DNA from: Amycolatopsis nalaikhensis
GTDB taxonomy: Bacteria > Actinomycetota > Actinomycetes > Mycobacteriales > Pseudonocardiaceae
Length of the DNA: 64,000 nt
Assembly: GCF_030264295.1 (NCBI RefSeq)
Contig: NZ_CP127173.1
Coordinates: forward strand, 4,843,501 to 4,907,500
Reading direction: 5' to 3'
Shown here: positions 25,156 through 33,392 of the stretch, piece after piece
How positions within the stretch are numbered: position 1 is the stretch's first letter
How the letters are laid out: each line of letters starts with the position of its first letter
Program-made: the position numbers and the translations under genes
Notes under the pieces: generated by a model
The model's input: only the letters and a program-made list of their open reading frames with translations
Databases searched by the model: none
Told to the model about the DNA's origin: nothing

Positions 25156-25923
25156 GTGCGACTGACCATCCTCGGGTGCTCCGGCAGCATCCCCGGGCCG
25201 AACGCGGCGGCGTCCGGTTACCTGATCGAGGCTGAGGGTTTCCTGCTCGGCCTCGAGCTCGGCAACGGCACGCTGGCGCAGCTGCAGGCCGTAGCCGACC
25301 CGTTCGACCTCGACGCGCTCGTGCTGACGCACCTCCACCCCGACCATTGCGCGGACGTAAGCGCGCTCACGGTGCTGCGGCGCTACCACCCGGCACCGCC
25401 CTATCCGGCGCGCCCGAGGCTCTTGCCGGTGTACGCGCCACCGGACGCGCCTGTGCGGTTGGCGAACGCGTACGCACCCAACGAGGCGGAGCGAGCGGTC
25501 ACCGACCTGTCGGACGTCTACGACTTCAGGCCGCTGCGAGCGGAGCCGTTCCGAGTGGGGCCGTTCGACGTCGTCGCGGTAGAGGTGGATCACCCGACAC
25601 CGGCATTCGGGGTCCGGATTTCGTATGGCGGGCGGATCCTGGCGTTCACCGGCGACACGGGGCCGTGCAGTGCGTTGAACGAGCTGGCGGACGGGGTGGA
25701 CCTGCTACTGGCCGAGGCATCGTGGACCGACTCCGACGAGCGACCTGCAGGGGTGCATCTCTCCGGCAAGCAGGCGGGCGAGCTGGCGAGGGAAGCCGGG
25801 GTGGGGCGGTTGCTGCTCACCCACATCGCACCGTGGACGGACCCGGGGGCAGTGCTGGCGGAGGCATCGGTGGCGTTTCCAGGGGCCGAGGTCGTGAAGC
25901 AGGGCGCGGTTTACGACGTCTGA
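25156..25923 (+). CDS. MBL-fold phosphodiesterase-like hydrolase (Rv1339 type)
   Basis: A 255-residue metallo-beta-lactamase-fold enzyme beginning LTILGCSGSIPGPN. Metal residues are in LTHLHPDHCAD, a late Asp in FTGDTGPC and a His in LLLTHIAPW. Its mycobacterial counterpart in the same place, Rv1339, is described as an atypical class II cAMP phosphodiesterase; RNase Z-like proteins share the fold. The GTG 25156 stands six bases after TAGGGT, another possible leaderless start. Confidence 0.85.
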   Translation: MRLTILGCSGSIPGPNAAASGYLIEAEGFLLGLELGNGTLAQLQAVADPFDLDALVLTHLHPDHCADVSALTVLRRYHPAPPYPARPRLLPVYAPPDAPVRLANAYAPNEAERAVTDLSDVYDFRPLRAEPFRVGPFDVVAVEVDHPTPAFGVRISYGGRILAFTGDTGPCSALNELADGVDLLLAEASWTDSDERPAGVHLSGKQAGELAREAGVGRLLLTHIAPWTDPGAVLAEASVAFPGAEVVKQGAVYDV

Positions 25924-25968
25924 AAACCGCAGGACGGCAACGCAAAGCAGGCACGAGATCACCAGACC

Positions 25969-26084
25969 TCCCCCGCCCCTCGTCCTCGCCGCTCTTCAGT
26001 CGGCGGTTGAGCTTGTCAAGGCACGCTTTCCCGCCTTGACAAGGTCTACCGGCGGCTGAACACTCCGCGAGGAGGGGCGGGGGA
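25969..26084. repeat. Large imperfect palindrome 1 upstream of rph
   Basis: Arms of about 50 bases face each other. The inner 11 bp match exactly (CTTGTCAAGGC at 26012-26022 and its complement at 26033-26043) and close a 10-base loop. The outer parts, around CCCCCGCCCCTC and its complement, also pair with small offsets. It would fold into a long RNA or DNA hairpin. Confidence 0.7.
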
Positions 26085-26199
26085 TGTCGGGCCCGGTCTC
26101 CCTTTGCCGTCAAAGACAAAAGAATGTCCTCGCCGGACGGGCAGGCTCTGGGATGGCCGGGGTCTCGTAGTTCTCTCGCGTTGGTGAGGTGGGCCGCGA

Positions 26200-26338
26200 G
26201 GTGGTCATCCCGTCGCCTGATTGAGGCCTATCACTTTGAGCCAGGCCCGCAAGCCTCCGTAGCTGACTCGCGCTGCGTTGATAGTTGCGGGCCTGGCTCA
26301 AAGTGATTTACACGGCCTCAGGCGACGGGATGACCACC
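26200..26338. repeat. Large imperfect palindrome 2 upstream of rph
   Basis: An outer perfect 21-bp inverted repeat (26200-26220 with 26318-26338) and an inner perfect 23-bp one (26230-26252 with 26285-26307) are separated by short unmatched bulges; the loop is 32 bases. The structure could be a degenerate miniature mobile element or a processed RNA hairpin. Confidence 0.8.
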
Positions 26339-26383
26339 CCGCTCCTTTGTTGGGTTGGTCGTCGGCTTCTTTCGGTGCGGTTC

Positions 26384-26389
26384 TAGAGT
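26384..26389 (+). promoter_or_regulatory. Candidate -10 element for rph
   Basis: TAGAGT lies six bases before the GTG start of rph and no ribosome site is visible, so the transcript may be leaderless. Confidence 0.4.
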
Positions 26390-26395
26390 GCTCCT

Positions 26396-27172
26396 GTGGC
26401 TCGAAAAGATGGCAGGAACGATGACCAGCTTCGTGACATCACGATCACTCGGGGTTTTCAGCAGTGGCCTGCTGGGTCTGTGCTGATCGAGTTCGGGAAC
26501 ACTCGCGTGCTCTGTGCCGCCAGTGTCACCGAAGGCGTTCCCCGGTGGCGGGCCGGTTCCGGGCTCGGGTGGGTCACCGCCGAGTACGCCATGCTTCCCT
26601 CCGCCACCAACACCCGTGGTGATCGGGAGTCCGTCAAGGGGCGTATTGGTGGCCGTACCCATGAGATCTCGCGGCTCATCGGGCGCTCCCTGCGGGCCTG
26701 CATCGACCTCGCCGCTCTTGGTGAGAACACCATTGTCATCGACTGTGATGTCATCCAGGCCGATGGGGGGACCCGGACCGCCGCCGTCACCGGTGGTTAC
26801 GTTGCTCTCGCCGATGCCATCACCTGGCTGGGTGCCGCGAACCGGCTGAACGATCCGCAACCGCTCTCTTCTTCGGTCGCCGCCGTCAGTGTCGGGGTTG
26901 TCGATGGGCGCGTTCGGCTCGACCTTCCCTACGAAGAAGACTCGCGGGCCGAGGTCGACATGAACGTCGTCGCCACCGATGCCGGGACCCTCATCGAAGT
27001 TCAAGGTACCGGTGAGGGTGCCACCTTTGCCCGGTCTACTTTGGACACCATGCTCGACATGGCGCTCGCCGGCTGTGCCGAGCTCACCCGGCTGCAGAAC
27101 GAGGCCCTCGCCCTTCCTTATCCCGGTGAGCTGCCGGAACCGCGTCCGGACAAGAAGAAGGGCTCGAAGTGA
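26396..27172 (+). CDS. rph: Ribonuclease PH
   Basis: A 258-residue phosphorolytic 3'-5' exoribonuclease that trims tRNA 3' ends. It starts with RKDGRNDDQLRDITITRGF and has SVLIEFGNTRVLCAAS, the phosphate-site region GRTHEISRLIGRSLRA and VIQADGGTRTAAVTGGY. It matches Rv1340. Codon use has more T-ending codons (GGT, GAT, CGT) than neighbours. It overlaps rdgB by 4 bp. Confidence 0.96.
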   Translation: MARKDGRNDDQLRDITITRGFQQWPAGSVLIEFGNTRVLCAASVTEGVPRWRAGSGLGWVTAEYAMLPSATNTRGDRESVKGRIGGRTHEISRLIGRSLRACIDLAALGENTIVIDCDVIQADGGTRTAAVTGGYVALADAITWLGAANRLNDPQPLSSSVAAVSVGVVDGRVRLDLPYEEDSRAEVDMNVVATDAGTLIEVQGTGEGATFARSTLDTMLDMALAGCAELTRLQNEALALPYPGELPEPRPDKKKGSK

Positions 27173-27777
27173 CCAAGCTTCTTCTGGCCACCCGCAACGC
27201 CAAAAAGCTCGGCGAGCTGCGCCGGATCCTCGCCGCCGAAGGGATCGACGGCATCGAGGTGCTCGGCCTTGCCGATGTCCCCGAATTCCCCGAGGCTCCC
27301 GAGACCGCGCCGGACTTCGAGGGCAACGCCGTCGCCAAAGCCCGTGATGCCGTCGCCGCCACCGGGCTGCCCGCCATCGCCGATGACTCGGGCATCGCCG
27401 TCGATGCCCTGAACGGCATGCCCGGGGTGCTCTCCGCCCGGTGGTCCGGGCGGCACGGGGACGACGAGGCCAACCTCGACCTCGTGCTCGGCCAGCTCGG
27501 TGACGTCCCGGATGAACGTCGTGGCGCCCAGTTCGTCTGCGCCGCCGCTCTCGTTCTTCCCTCCGGTGAGGAGACGCTCGTTCGCGGCGAGTGGCGGGGG
27601 ACGCTCGTGCGGGCCCGGCGGGGTACCAACGGCTTCGGCTACGACCCCATCTTCCAGCCGGACGGCGAAAGCCGGACCTCGGCGGAGATGGACCCCGCCG
27701 AGAAGGACGCCGTTTCGCACCGGGGGCGGGCTCTGCGCGCCCTTCTTCCCGCCCTGCGGGAGCTGGCCGGGGCCTAG
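27169..27777 (+). CDS. rdgB: RdgB/HAM1 family non-canonical purine NTP pyrophosphatase
   Basis: A 202-residue house-cleaning enzyme that hydrolyses dITP and XTP. It has the start LLLATRNAKKLGELR, the ADDSGIAVDALNGMPGVLSA catalytic region and the C-terminal GFGYDPIF and SHRGRALRAL motifs. The GTG at 27169 overlaps the rph stop. This ends the block shared with M. tuberculosis (Rv1341). Confidence 0.96.
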   Translation: MTKLLLATRNAKKLGELRRILAAEGIDGIEVLGLADVPEFPEAPETAPDFEGNAVAKARDAVAATGLPAIADDSGIAVDALNGMPGVLSARWSGRHGDDEANLDLVLGQLGDVPDERRGAQFVCAAALVLPSGEETLVRGEWRGTLVRARRGTNGFGYDPIFQPDGESRTSAEMDPAEKDAVSHRGRALRALLPALRELAGA

Positions 27778-27783
27778 CCCCGT

Positions 27784-27820
27784 GGACCCGCGACCACCTG
27801 CGTGGCGACGTCGCGGGTCC
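27784..27820. terminator. Bidirectional hairpin terminator between rdgB and bcp
   Basis: A perfect 11-bp inverted repeat (GGACCCGCGAC at 27784-27794 and its complement at 27810-27820) with a 15-base loop sits between two convergent genes, 6 bp past the rdgB stop. Confidence 0.7.
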
Positions 27821-27827
27821 AGCGCCG

Positions 27828-28301
27828 TCAGGCGGCCAGGCCGAGGTCGCGGATCAGCTTCGCCACGTGCCCGGCCGCGCGGACGTTGTACCAGGCGTGG
27901 GCGATCTTGCCCTCCGGGTCGACCACGAACGTCGAGCGGATGACGCCCATGTACGTCCGGCCGTAGTTCTTCTTCTCGCCGTACACGGCCCACGCCTCGA
28001 GGACCGTCTTCTCCGGGTCGCCCAGCAGCGGGAACGTCAGCTTCTCGTTCTCGGCGAACTTCGCGAGCTTCGCCTGCTTGTCCGGCGAGATGCCGATCAC
28101 CTGGTAACCCGCGTCGTTGAGCTCGGCGAGGTTGTCGCGGAAGTCGCAGGCCTGCTTGGTGCAGCCCGGGGTGCTCGCCGCCGGGTAGAAGTACACGACG
28201 ACGGACTGGCCGCGGAAGTCGCTCAGGGAGACGTTCTTGCCTTCGCTGTCCGGCAAGGTGAAGTCGGGGGCGTCGTCACCCGGGGAGAGTCGCTCGGTCA
28301 T
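27828..28301 (-). CDS. bcp: Thioredoxin-dependent peroxiredoxin Bcp
   Basis: A 157-residue BCP/PrxQ peroxiredoxin. The peroxidatic Cys47 and resolving Cys52 lie five apart in TPGCTKQACDF, the atypical two-cysteine arrangement. It reduces hydrogen peroxide and organic peroxides in the cytosol. The N-terminal MTERLSPGDDAPDFTLPD is standard. It converges on rdgB. Confidence 0.95.
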   Translation of the reverse strand: MTERLSPGDDAPDFTLPDSEGKNVSLSDFRGQSVVVYFYPAASTPGCTKQACDFRDNLAELNDAGYQVIGISPDKQAKLAKFAENEKLTFPLLGDPEKTVLEAWAVYGEKKNYGRTYMGVIRSTFVVDPEGKIAHAWYNVRAAGHVAKLIRDLGLAA

Positions 28302-28325
28302 GCCCCGAGCGTAACCGGCACCGGC

Positions 28326-28871
28326 TCAGGCGGGTCCGCAATAGGTCGCCACGGCGGCATCTGCAGCACTCTGGCGGATCTGGAGCCGCAGCTGGACCGG
28401 TTCCTGCGGCACCGCGAAGGCGAGCGTGACGTGCACCGTGCGCCCCGGCGGCACGTCCTTGCCCGCGTCGGTGATGCCGGTGAAGCCCTGCGTCGTGTCC
28501 ACGACCTGCTTCACCGCGACGCCCGCCGCGGTGGCGCTGACCGTGAGGCCGGACAGCCGGTACGTCATGGTGCCGTCGTTGGTCAGCTGGACGTCGAACG
28601 CCGCGCCGCGGGGGCTCCGCGGGTACGCCGACGCGCTCGGCTTGAACGACTGGGGTGAGCCGACCGAGATGGTGACGCCGTTCGCGAACCGGTGGTCGGC
28701 GCCGAACTTGAGGTCGTTGCCCGCCTGCGACGCCGAGGCCCCGGCGCCCGCGGGGGAGCCCGCCGCGCCGATCGCCGCGGTGCCGTCGTGCGCCGACGGA
28801 ACCCCGCACGCCACCGCCAGGGAAAGCAGTCCTGTGGTGAACATGATCTTGCACGTGCGCGCGAGCGCCAT
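28326..28871 (-). CDS. Putative lipoprotein with a DUF4352-like beta domain
   Basis: A 181-residue exported protein. It has a basic start, a hydrophobic helix and a lipobox-like LAVAC, so the mature protein would be anchored by a lipidated cysteine near residue 22. A Gly/Ala/Ser-rich linker precedes an immunoglobulin-like beta domain containing FDVQLTNDGTMTYRLSGLTV and GRTVHVTLAF, similar to DUF4352/telokin-like domains. ATG 28871 is chosen because it begins the signal peptide. Function unknown. Confidence 0.75.
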   Translation of the reverse strand: MALARTCKIMFTTGLLSLAVACGVPSAHDGTAAIGAAGSPAGAGASASQAGNDLKFGADHRFANGVTISVGSPQSFKPSASAYPRSPRGAAFDVQLTNDGTMTYRLSGLTVSATAAGVAVKQVVDTTQGFTGITDAGKDVPPGRTVHVTLAFAVPQEPVQLRLQIRQSAADAAVATYCGPA

Positions 28872-29063
28872 CGCGGGTACTCCAGTCGGCGGGTCGGGGG
28901 TGCCGTCGGCATCGGGGGAATGCCGGGCGAACCCGCTCCACTCTGGCCGTGATCGCGCGTGGTTACGAGGCGCCACGGGGGGTTGTCGCGCACCTGGTGC
29001 CGCCCCGTGGCCAATCCGTGACCGGAACGGCACGGGTGGTGACAATCACCACCGACATGCCAC

Positions 29064-29246
29064 TTAAACCGCGAGGGCGAACAACAGGATGAAGATCGCC
29101 ACGCCGGCCACCCAGGCGGCCATCAACCAGCCGAAATCGCGGACCGGGTCGACCGCGCGGCTCTCTTCGCCGGGCACGTACACGCCGCGCCGTTCGAACC
29201 AGTCGGCCCAGAGGGCGAACCAGTGCAACGGGTTGCGCGACGACAT
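29064..29246 (-). CDS. Small single-helix membrane protein
   Basis: A 60-residue protein with a polar N-terminal half (NPLHWFALWADWFERRGVY) and one clear C-terminal membrane helix (MAAWVAGVAIFILLFALAV). A GGAGGTGAGG-type site precedes the ATG on the minus strand. I do not recognise a family; the ribosome site and the membrane helix support a real gene. Confidence 0.55.
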   Translation of the reverse strand: MSSRNPLHWFALWADWFERRGVYVPGEESRAVDPVRDFGWLMAAWVAGVAIFILLFALAV

Positions 29247-29380
29247 GCCTCACCTCCGGACGCGGCCTTTCCCGTCACAGTACGGGTTCGGCCGCGGCCA
29301 CCGAAAGGGACGTGACCGGTCACCGTTCGTGACCTGATGTGCCACGGCCGAGTGAACATCGGTGTCGGTCGTGTAGATCT

Positions 29381-30268
29381 TCAGACGACGCCGTGGCGCT
29401 GCAGGAGCGAGACCGCGCGGACCGTCGCGTACCCCTGCCATTCGAGGGCCGCGGCGGGCGAAAAACTCGCGAAGTCGACCCGCCAGCCGCCGTCGTCGTG
29501 CTGCTCGTCGGCGAGCCGCCGGATCTCGGCTTCGATGACGTCGTCCTTGAACAACGCGCGCGACGGGCGGTCCGGCAGCGGCGCGAAGTCCAGCGCGCGC
29601 AGGCTCTCGCCTTCGGAGCCGCCCGCCACCGGGACCAGGCCGTCGGGCGGGAGGAACGCGCCCAGGTGCTCCAGCAGCGCCGTCGCCTCCGGGTGGAAGT
29701 CGCAGGCCGCGTCCGCGAACCGCACCGCGAACGACAACGCGATCGCGTGCGGGGCCTCGGTCAGGCCGCGGATTTCGCGGAAGCAGTACTCCGTCGCCGC
29801 GGCCAGCCACGGGTGCTCGCGCACGGCCGGGTCGTGGCGGGCGACGTGCAGTGCGACACCGGTGGCGAACGCGGTGCTCTGCAGCGTGGCCACGGTCGGG
29901 TCGGCCTGCGCCCAGAAGGGCGCGCAGCCCGCGGGATCCGCCACGGGCAGGGCGAAGGGCAGCCCGCCGTCCGGGCGGGACACCGAAGCCAGCCAGTCGC
30001 ACAGCCGCGCCGCGTGCGGGGTGGTCACCGGGCCGATCTCCTCGAACACCTCGAAGGCGTGCAGGGCGCCGCCGGGCTGGCTTTCCGGCGCCCGCAGATC
30101 GGGCTCGAGACCCCAGCCGTAGCCGCCGTCGGCGTTGCGGTAGCCGTCGACAGCGGCCAGGACCGCGTCGGGAGTGGTTTCGCCGCTGAGCAGCTCGAAG
30201 CGGCGTCGGTCGAGGAGCCGGGCGTGCGTCGCCATGAACGACGCCGCCGCGGGAAGGTTCACAGGCAT
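29381..30268 (-). CDS. Prenyltransferase/squalene-oxidase-repeat-like protein
   Basis: A 295-residue predicted alpha/alpha-toroid protein. Repeated DGG(Y/L/W) turns occur at YRNADGGYGWGLEP (about residue 44), SRPDGGLPFALP (98) and HDDGGWRVDF (258), as in terpene-cyclase and prenyltransferase beta-subunit repeats. The catalytic DXDD motif of squalene-hopene cyclase is absent, so enzymatic function is doubtful. It probably shares an operon with the AraC regulator gene upstream, the gap being 50 bp. Confidence 0.65.
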   Translation of the reverse strand: MPVNLPAAASFMATHARLLDRRRFELLSGETTPDAVLAAVDGYRNADGGYGWGLEPDLRAPESQPGGALHAFEVFEEIGPVTTPHAARLCDWLASVSRPDGGLPFALPVADPAGCAPFWAQADPTVATLQSTAFATGVALHVARHDPAVREHPWLAAATEYCFREIRGLTEAPHAIALSFAVRFADAACDFHPEATALLEHLGAFLPPDGLVPVAGGSEGESLRALDFAPLPDRPSRALFKDDVIEAEIRRLADEQHDDGGWRVDFASFSPAAALEWQGYATVRAVSLLQRHGVV

Positions 30269-30318
30269 GCGGCCAGCGTCGCACCCATCACTACGAGTGG
30301 TCTTGAACGGATCGGACC

Positions 30319-31200
30319 TCAGGGCAGCCCGGCCGGCACGGCGGCCGCGCGCAGGCGAGCCGCGTCCTGGCCCGGCGGGGCGCCGAACAGCCGCCGGTAC
30401 TCGCGGTTGAACTGCGACGGGCTGTCGTAGCCGACGAGGTGCCCGACGCCCGCGATGTCGCCCGCGTCGGCCAGCAGCAGCGAACGGGCCTCCTGCAGGC
30501 GGATGCGCTTCTGGAACTGCAGCGGGCTCATCGCCGTCACCGCGCGGAAGCGGCGGTGGAACGCCGACGGGCTCAGCCCGCTCAGCCGGGCCAGCTCCTC
30601 GATCCGCATCGGCTCGGCGTAGTGGGCGCGGATCCAGCGGATCGCCCGGCCGACGTGGGTGAGGCCGCTGTCGGCCAGCCCGAGCTGGCGGACCAGGCCG
30701 CCGTGCGGGCCGGTGAGCAGCCGCCAGAGGATCTCGCGCTCGATCAGCGGGGCGAGCACCGGCGCGTCGGCCGGGTGGTCGAGCAGCCGCAGCAGGCGCA
30801 GGGCCGCGTCGAGCAACTCGGGACCCGCGTCCCCGATGGCGATCGGCGACGACGACGGCGTGCCGGGCGGGGCTTCCAGGAGCAGCGAGGCGATGACCGA
30901 CGGCCGCAGCGCGAGGCCCATGCCGAGGGACGGCGTCTCCCGGGTGGCGCCGAGGAAGTGGCCGCTCACCGGCAGGTCGGCGCCGACCAGCAGGTACTGC
31001 CCGGCCCGGTACTCGTGGACGTGCTCGCCGAGCAGCAGGCGCTTGCCGCCCTGGGCCATGACCACCAGCAACGGCTCGGCCAGCGAGTGGTGCGGTTCGC
31101 TCGACTCCACTTTGGACAGCAGCAGGCCCGGCACCGGCGTGCGCAGGCCGTCGCGCGCGTGGGTGGCGATCAGCGCGCGGATCTCGGCGAGGGCGTCCAC
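30319..31200 (-). CDS. AraC family regulator with N-terminal cupin-like domain
   Basis: A 293-residue regulator. An N-terminal AraC_N-type ligand domain (residues 1-170, with HSLAEPLLVVMAQGGKRLLL) is followed by two helix-turn-helix motifs (MRIEELARLSGLSPSAFHRR and a second ending YDSPSQFNREYRRLFGAPP). The GTG 31200 gives the common start DALAEIRALIA; ATG 31236 would add 12 residues. It is divergent from the aldo/keto reductase gene and probably controls it. Confidence 0.9.
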   Translation of the reverse strand: MDALAEIRALIATHARDGLRTPVPGLLLSKVESSEPHHSLAEPLLVVMAQGGKRLLLGEHVHEYRAGQYLLVGADLPVSGHFLGATRETPSLGMGLALRPSVIASLLLEAPPGTPSSSPIAIGDAGPELLDAALRLLRLLDHPADAPVLAPLIEREILWRLLTGPHGGLVRQLGLADSGLTHVGRAIRWIRAHYAEPMRIEELARLSGLSPSAFHRRFRAVTAMSPLQFQKRIRLQEARSLLLADAGDIAGVGHLVGYDSPSQFNREYRRLFGAPPGQDAARLRAAAVPAGLP

Positions 31201-31319
31201 TGGACCAGCAAAGCACCGCGTGCGCGGATCATGCAAGAGCCCGCCTCGATCGATCTACCGCTCACCTGGTGTTCCGCGGTTTCCTGGTGATGTTCGATCC
31301 GACACCTGAGGAGAGTTTC

Positions 31320-32396
31320 ATGCCACTCGACCACTACGTCACCCTCGGCCGGTCCGGGCTGCGCGTCAGCCCGTTCGCCCTCGGCGCGATGACCTTCGGC
31401 GAGGATCCCGGCGGCGCGGGGTGCGGCGTCGAGGAGTCCGAGAAGATCCTCGCGACCTACCTCGACCTCGGCGGCAACTTCGTCGACACGGCCAACTTCT
31501 ACACGAACGGCCACTCGGAGAAGATCCTCGGCGACTTCTTCGCCGCGCGGCCGGGCCTGCGTTCGCGGGTGGTGCTGGCGTCGAAGTTCTTCGGCAACAT
31601 GTTCCCGGGCGACCCCAACGGCGGCGGCGCCGGGCGCGGGTCGATCATCGCCCAGCTCGACGAGTCCCTCCGGCGGCTGCGGACCGACCACCTCGACCTG
31701 TACTGGCTGCACAACTGGGACCGCCACACGCCGATCGAGGAGACCATGCGGACTCTCGACGACCTGGTCCGCGCGGGCAAGATCCGGTACATCGGCTTCT
31801 CGAACACCCCGGCGTGGGTGACGGCCCAGGCGCAGACGACGGCGTCGCTGCGCGGCTGGACGCCGTTGATCGCGTTGCAGGTCGAGTATTCGCTGCTGGC
31901 GCGGACGGTCGAGGGCGAACTCGCGCCCTTCGCGCTGGACCAGGGCATGGCGCTGACGCCGTGGAGCCCGCTGAAGAACGGCTTCCTGTCGGGGAAGTAC
32001 CGGCGCGGTGCCGACGTCACGGACTCGGCGCGCACGGCTTTCGTCGGCGGGCCTTCGGAAGCGGAGTTCGCGGTGATCGACGAGGTGGCTTCGATCGCCG
32101 CCGCGCTGGGGACGACGTCCGCGGCGGTGTCGCTGGCGTGGCTGCGGGCCCGCCGGGGCACGGTGGTCCCGATCCTCGGCGCGCGGCGGCTGGAGCACCT
32201 GACGGCCAACCTCGCGGAGGTGTCGTTGTCCGCGCGGGAGCTGGCCCGGTTGGACGAGGTTTCCGCGCCGTCGCTGGACTACCCGGCCCCGATGCACGGG
32301 GCACAGCGCGCGATGCTGCAGTTCGCGGGGGCCACAGTGGATGGTGAACCGTCCACTGTGTACCCGCCACTGCTGCAGAGCGACGTGCGCTATTGA
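31320..32396 (+). CDS. Aldo/keto reductase
   Basis: A 358-residue NADPH-dependent reductase with a TIM-barrel fold. It has LGRSGLRVSPFALGAMTFGE, the catalytic Asp-Tyr pair in FVDTANFYTNGHSE, and the Lys in VLASKFFG with His in YWLHNWD. The cofactor site follows VPILGARRLEHL. GAGGAG at 31308-31313 supports the ATG at 31320. It lies divergent from an AraC regulator. Confidence 0.92.
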   Translation: MPLDHYVTLGRSGLRVSPFALGAMTFGEDPGGAGCGVEESEKILATYLDLGGNFVDTANFYTNGHSEKILGDFFAARPGLRSRVVLASKFFGNMFPGDPNGGGAGRGSIIAQLDESLRRLRTDHLDLYWLHNWDRHTPIEETMRTLDDLVRAGKIRYIGFSNTPAWVTAQAQTTASLRGWTPLIALQVEYSLLARTVEGELAPFALDQGMALTPWSPLKNGFLSGKYRRGADVTDSARTAFVGGPSEAEFAVIDEVASIAAALGTTSAAVSLAWLRARRGTVVPILGARRLEHLTANLAEVSLSARELARLDEVSAPSLDYPAPMHGAQRAMLQFAGATVDGEPSTVYPPLLQSDVRY

Positions 32397-32405
32397 CCCG
32401 CGACG

Positions 32406-33322
32406 CTAACCGCGGAAGGTGCGGCGGTAGGTGTCCGGGGGCACGCCGACCGCGCGGTTGAAGTGCCGCCGCAACGTCGTCGCCGTACCCATGCCGACCG
32501 ACTCCGCGATCACCTCCACGCCCGCGTCCGTGGTCTCCAGCAGTTCCTGCGCGCGGCGGATCCGCTGGGTCAGCAGCCACCGCAACGGCGTCGTGCCCGT
32601 CACGGCCCGGAAGTGGCGGCCCAGGTGGCGGAGCTCAGGTTCGCCTGGCGGGCCAGGTCTTCCACCGTCAGCGGCTGGTCGAGGCGCGCGGTGATCCACG
32701 GCAGCAGCGCGGCCAGCGGGTGATCGTCGCGGGTCGGGACCGGCGTCGTCACGAACTGGGCCTGGCCGCCCGCGCGGTGCGGCGGCACCACCAGGCGGCG
32801 GGCCACCGCGTTGGCCGCCGACGGGCCGTGGTCCGTGCGGACCAGGTGCAGGCACAGGTCCATCGCGGCCGCCTTGCCCGCCGACGTCAGCACCCGGCCG
32901 TTGTCGACGTAGAGCACGTCCGGGTCCACCGCCACCCGCGGGTAGCGGGCGGCGAGGACGTCGGTGTGCGCCCAGTGCGTCGTCGCACGCAGGCCGTCGA
33001 GCAGGCCCGCCGCCGCCAGCACGAACGCGCCCGTGCACAGCGACGCCACCCGCGCACCCCGCGCGTGCGCCGCGCGGACGGCTTCGACCAGGTCGGCGGG
33101 CGGGTCCGCGTCGACGTCGGCCCAGCCCGGCACGAGCACCGTGTGGGCGTCGGCCAGGCGGTCGAGCCCGGCGTCCGGCTCCAGCAGGAACCGGCCGACC
33201 CGCACGGCTTCCCGTCCGCAGACGGCGAAGTCGTACCGCGGGTTCTCGCCGAACACCTCGGTGGCGATGGTCAGCTCGAACGAGAGCATCCCGTCCGTGG
33301 CGGCCAACGCGACTGCGTGCAT
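32406..33322 (-). pseudogene. GlxA-type AraC regulator, frameshifted in the DNA-binding domain
   Basis: The first part (33322 to about 32632) encodes a DJ-1/PfpI-like domain (MHAVALAATDGMLSFELTIA, with ASLCTGAFVLAAAGLLDG) and the start of an AraC HTH. After LARQANLSS the frame runs to a stop at 32600, while the expected RHLGRHFRAVTGTTPLRW continues in another frame to 32406. Adding one base near 32630-32634 restores about 305 residues. No regulator function is possible past the break unless this is a consensus error. ATG 33340 is an alternative start. Confidence 0.8.
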
Positions 33323-33392
33323 GTCCGAAAGTGTACGCATCGCGTCGTTCCGGACACTGTCGCCGACGGTCGGGCGTCGCGAGGATTGCCCC

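Larger units (their letters stand above)
25924..26395 (+). other. Intergenic region with two large palindromes and the rph promoter
   Basis: A 472-bp spacer without a credible gene. It holds two large imperfect inverted repeats (entered separately) and a -10-like element just before rph. Short open frames here are by-products of the palindromes. Confidence 0.7.
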
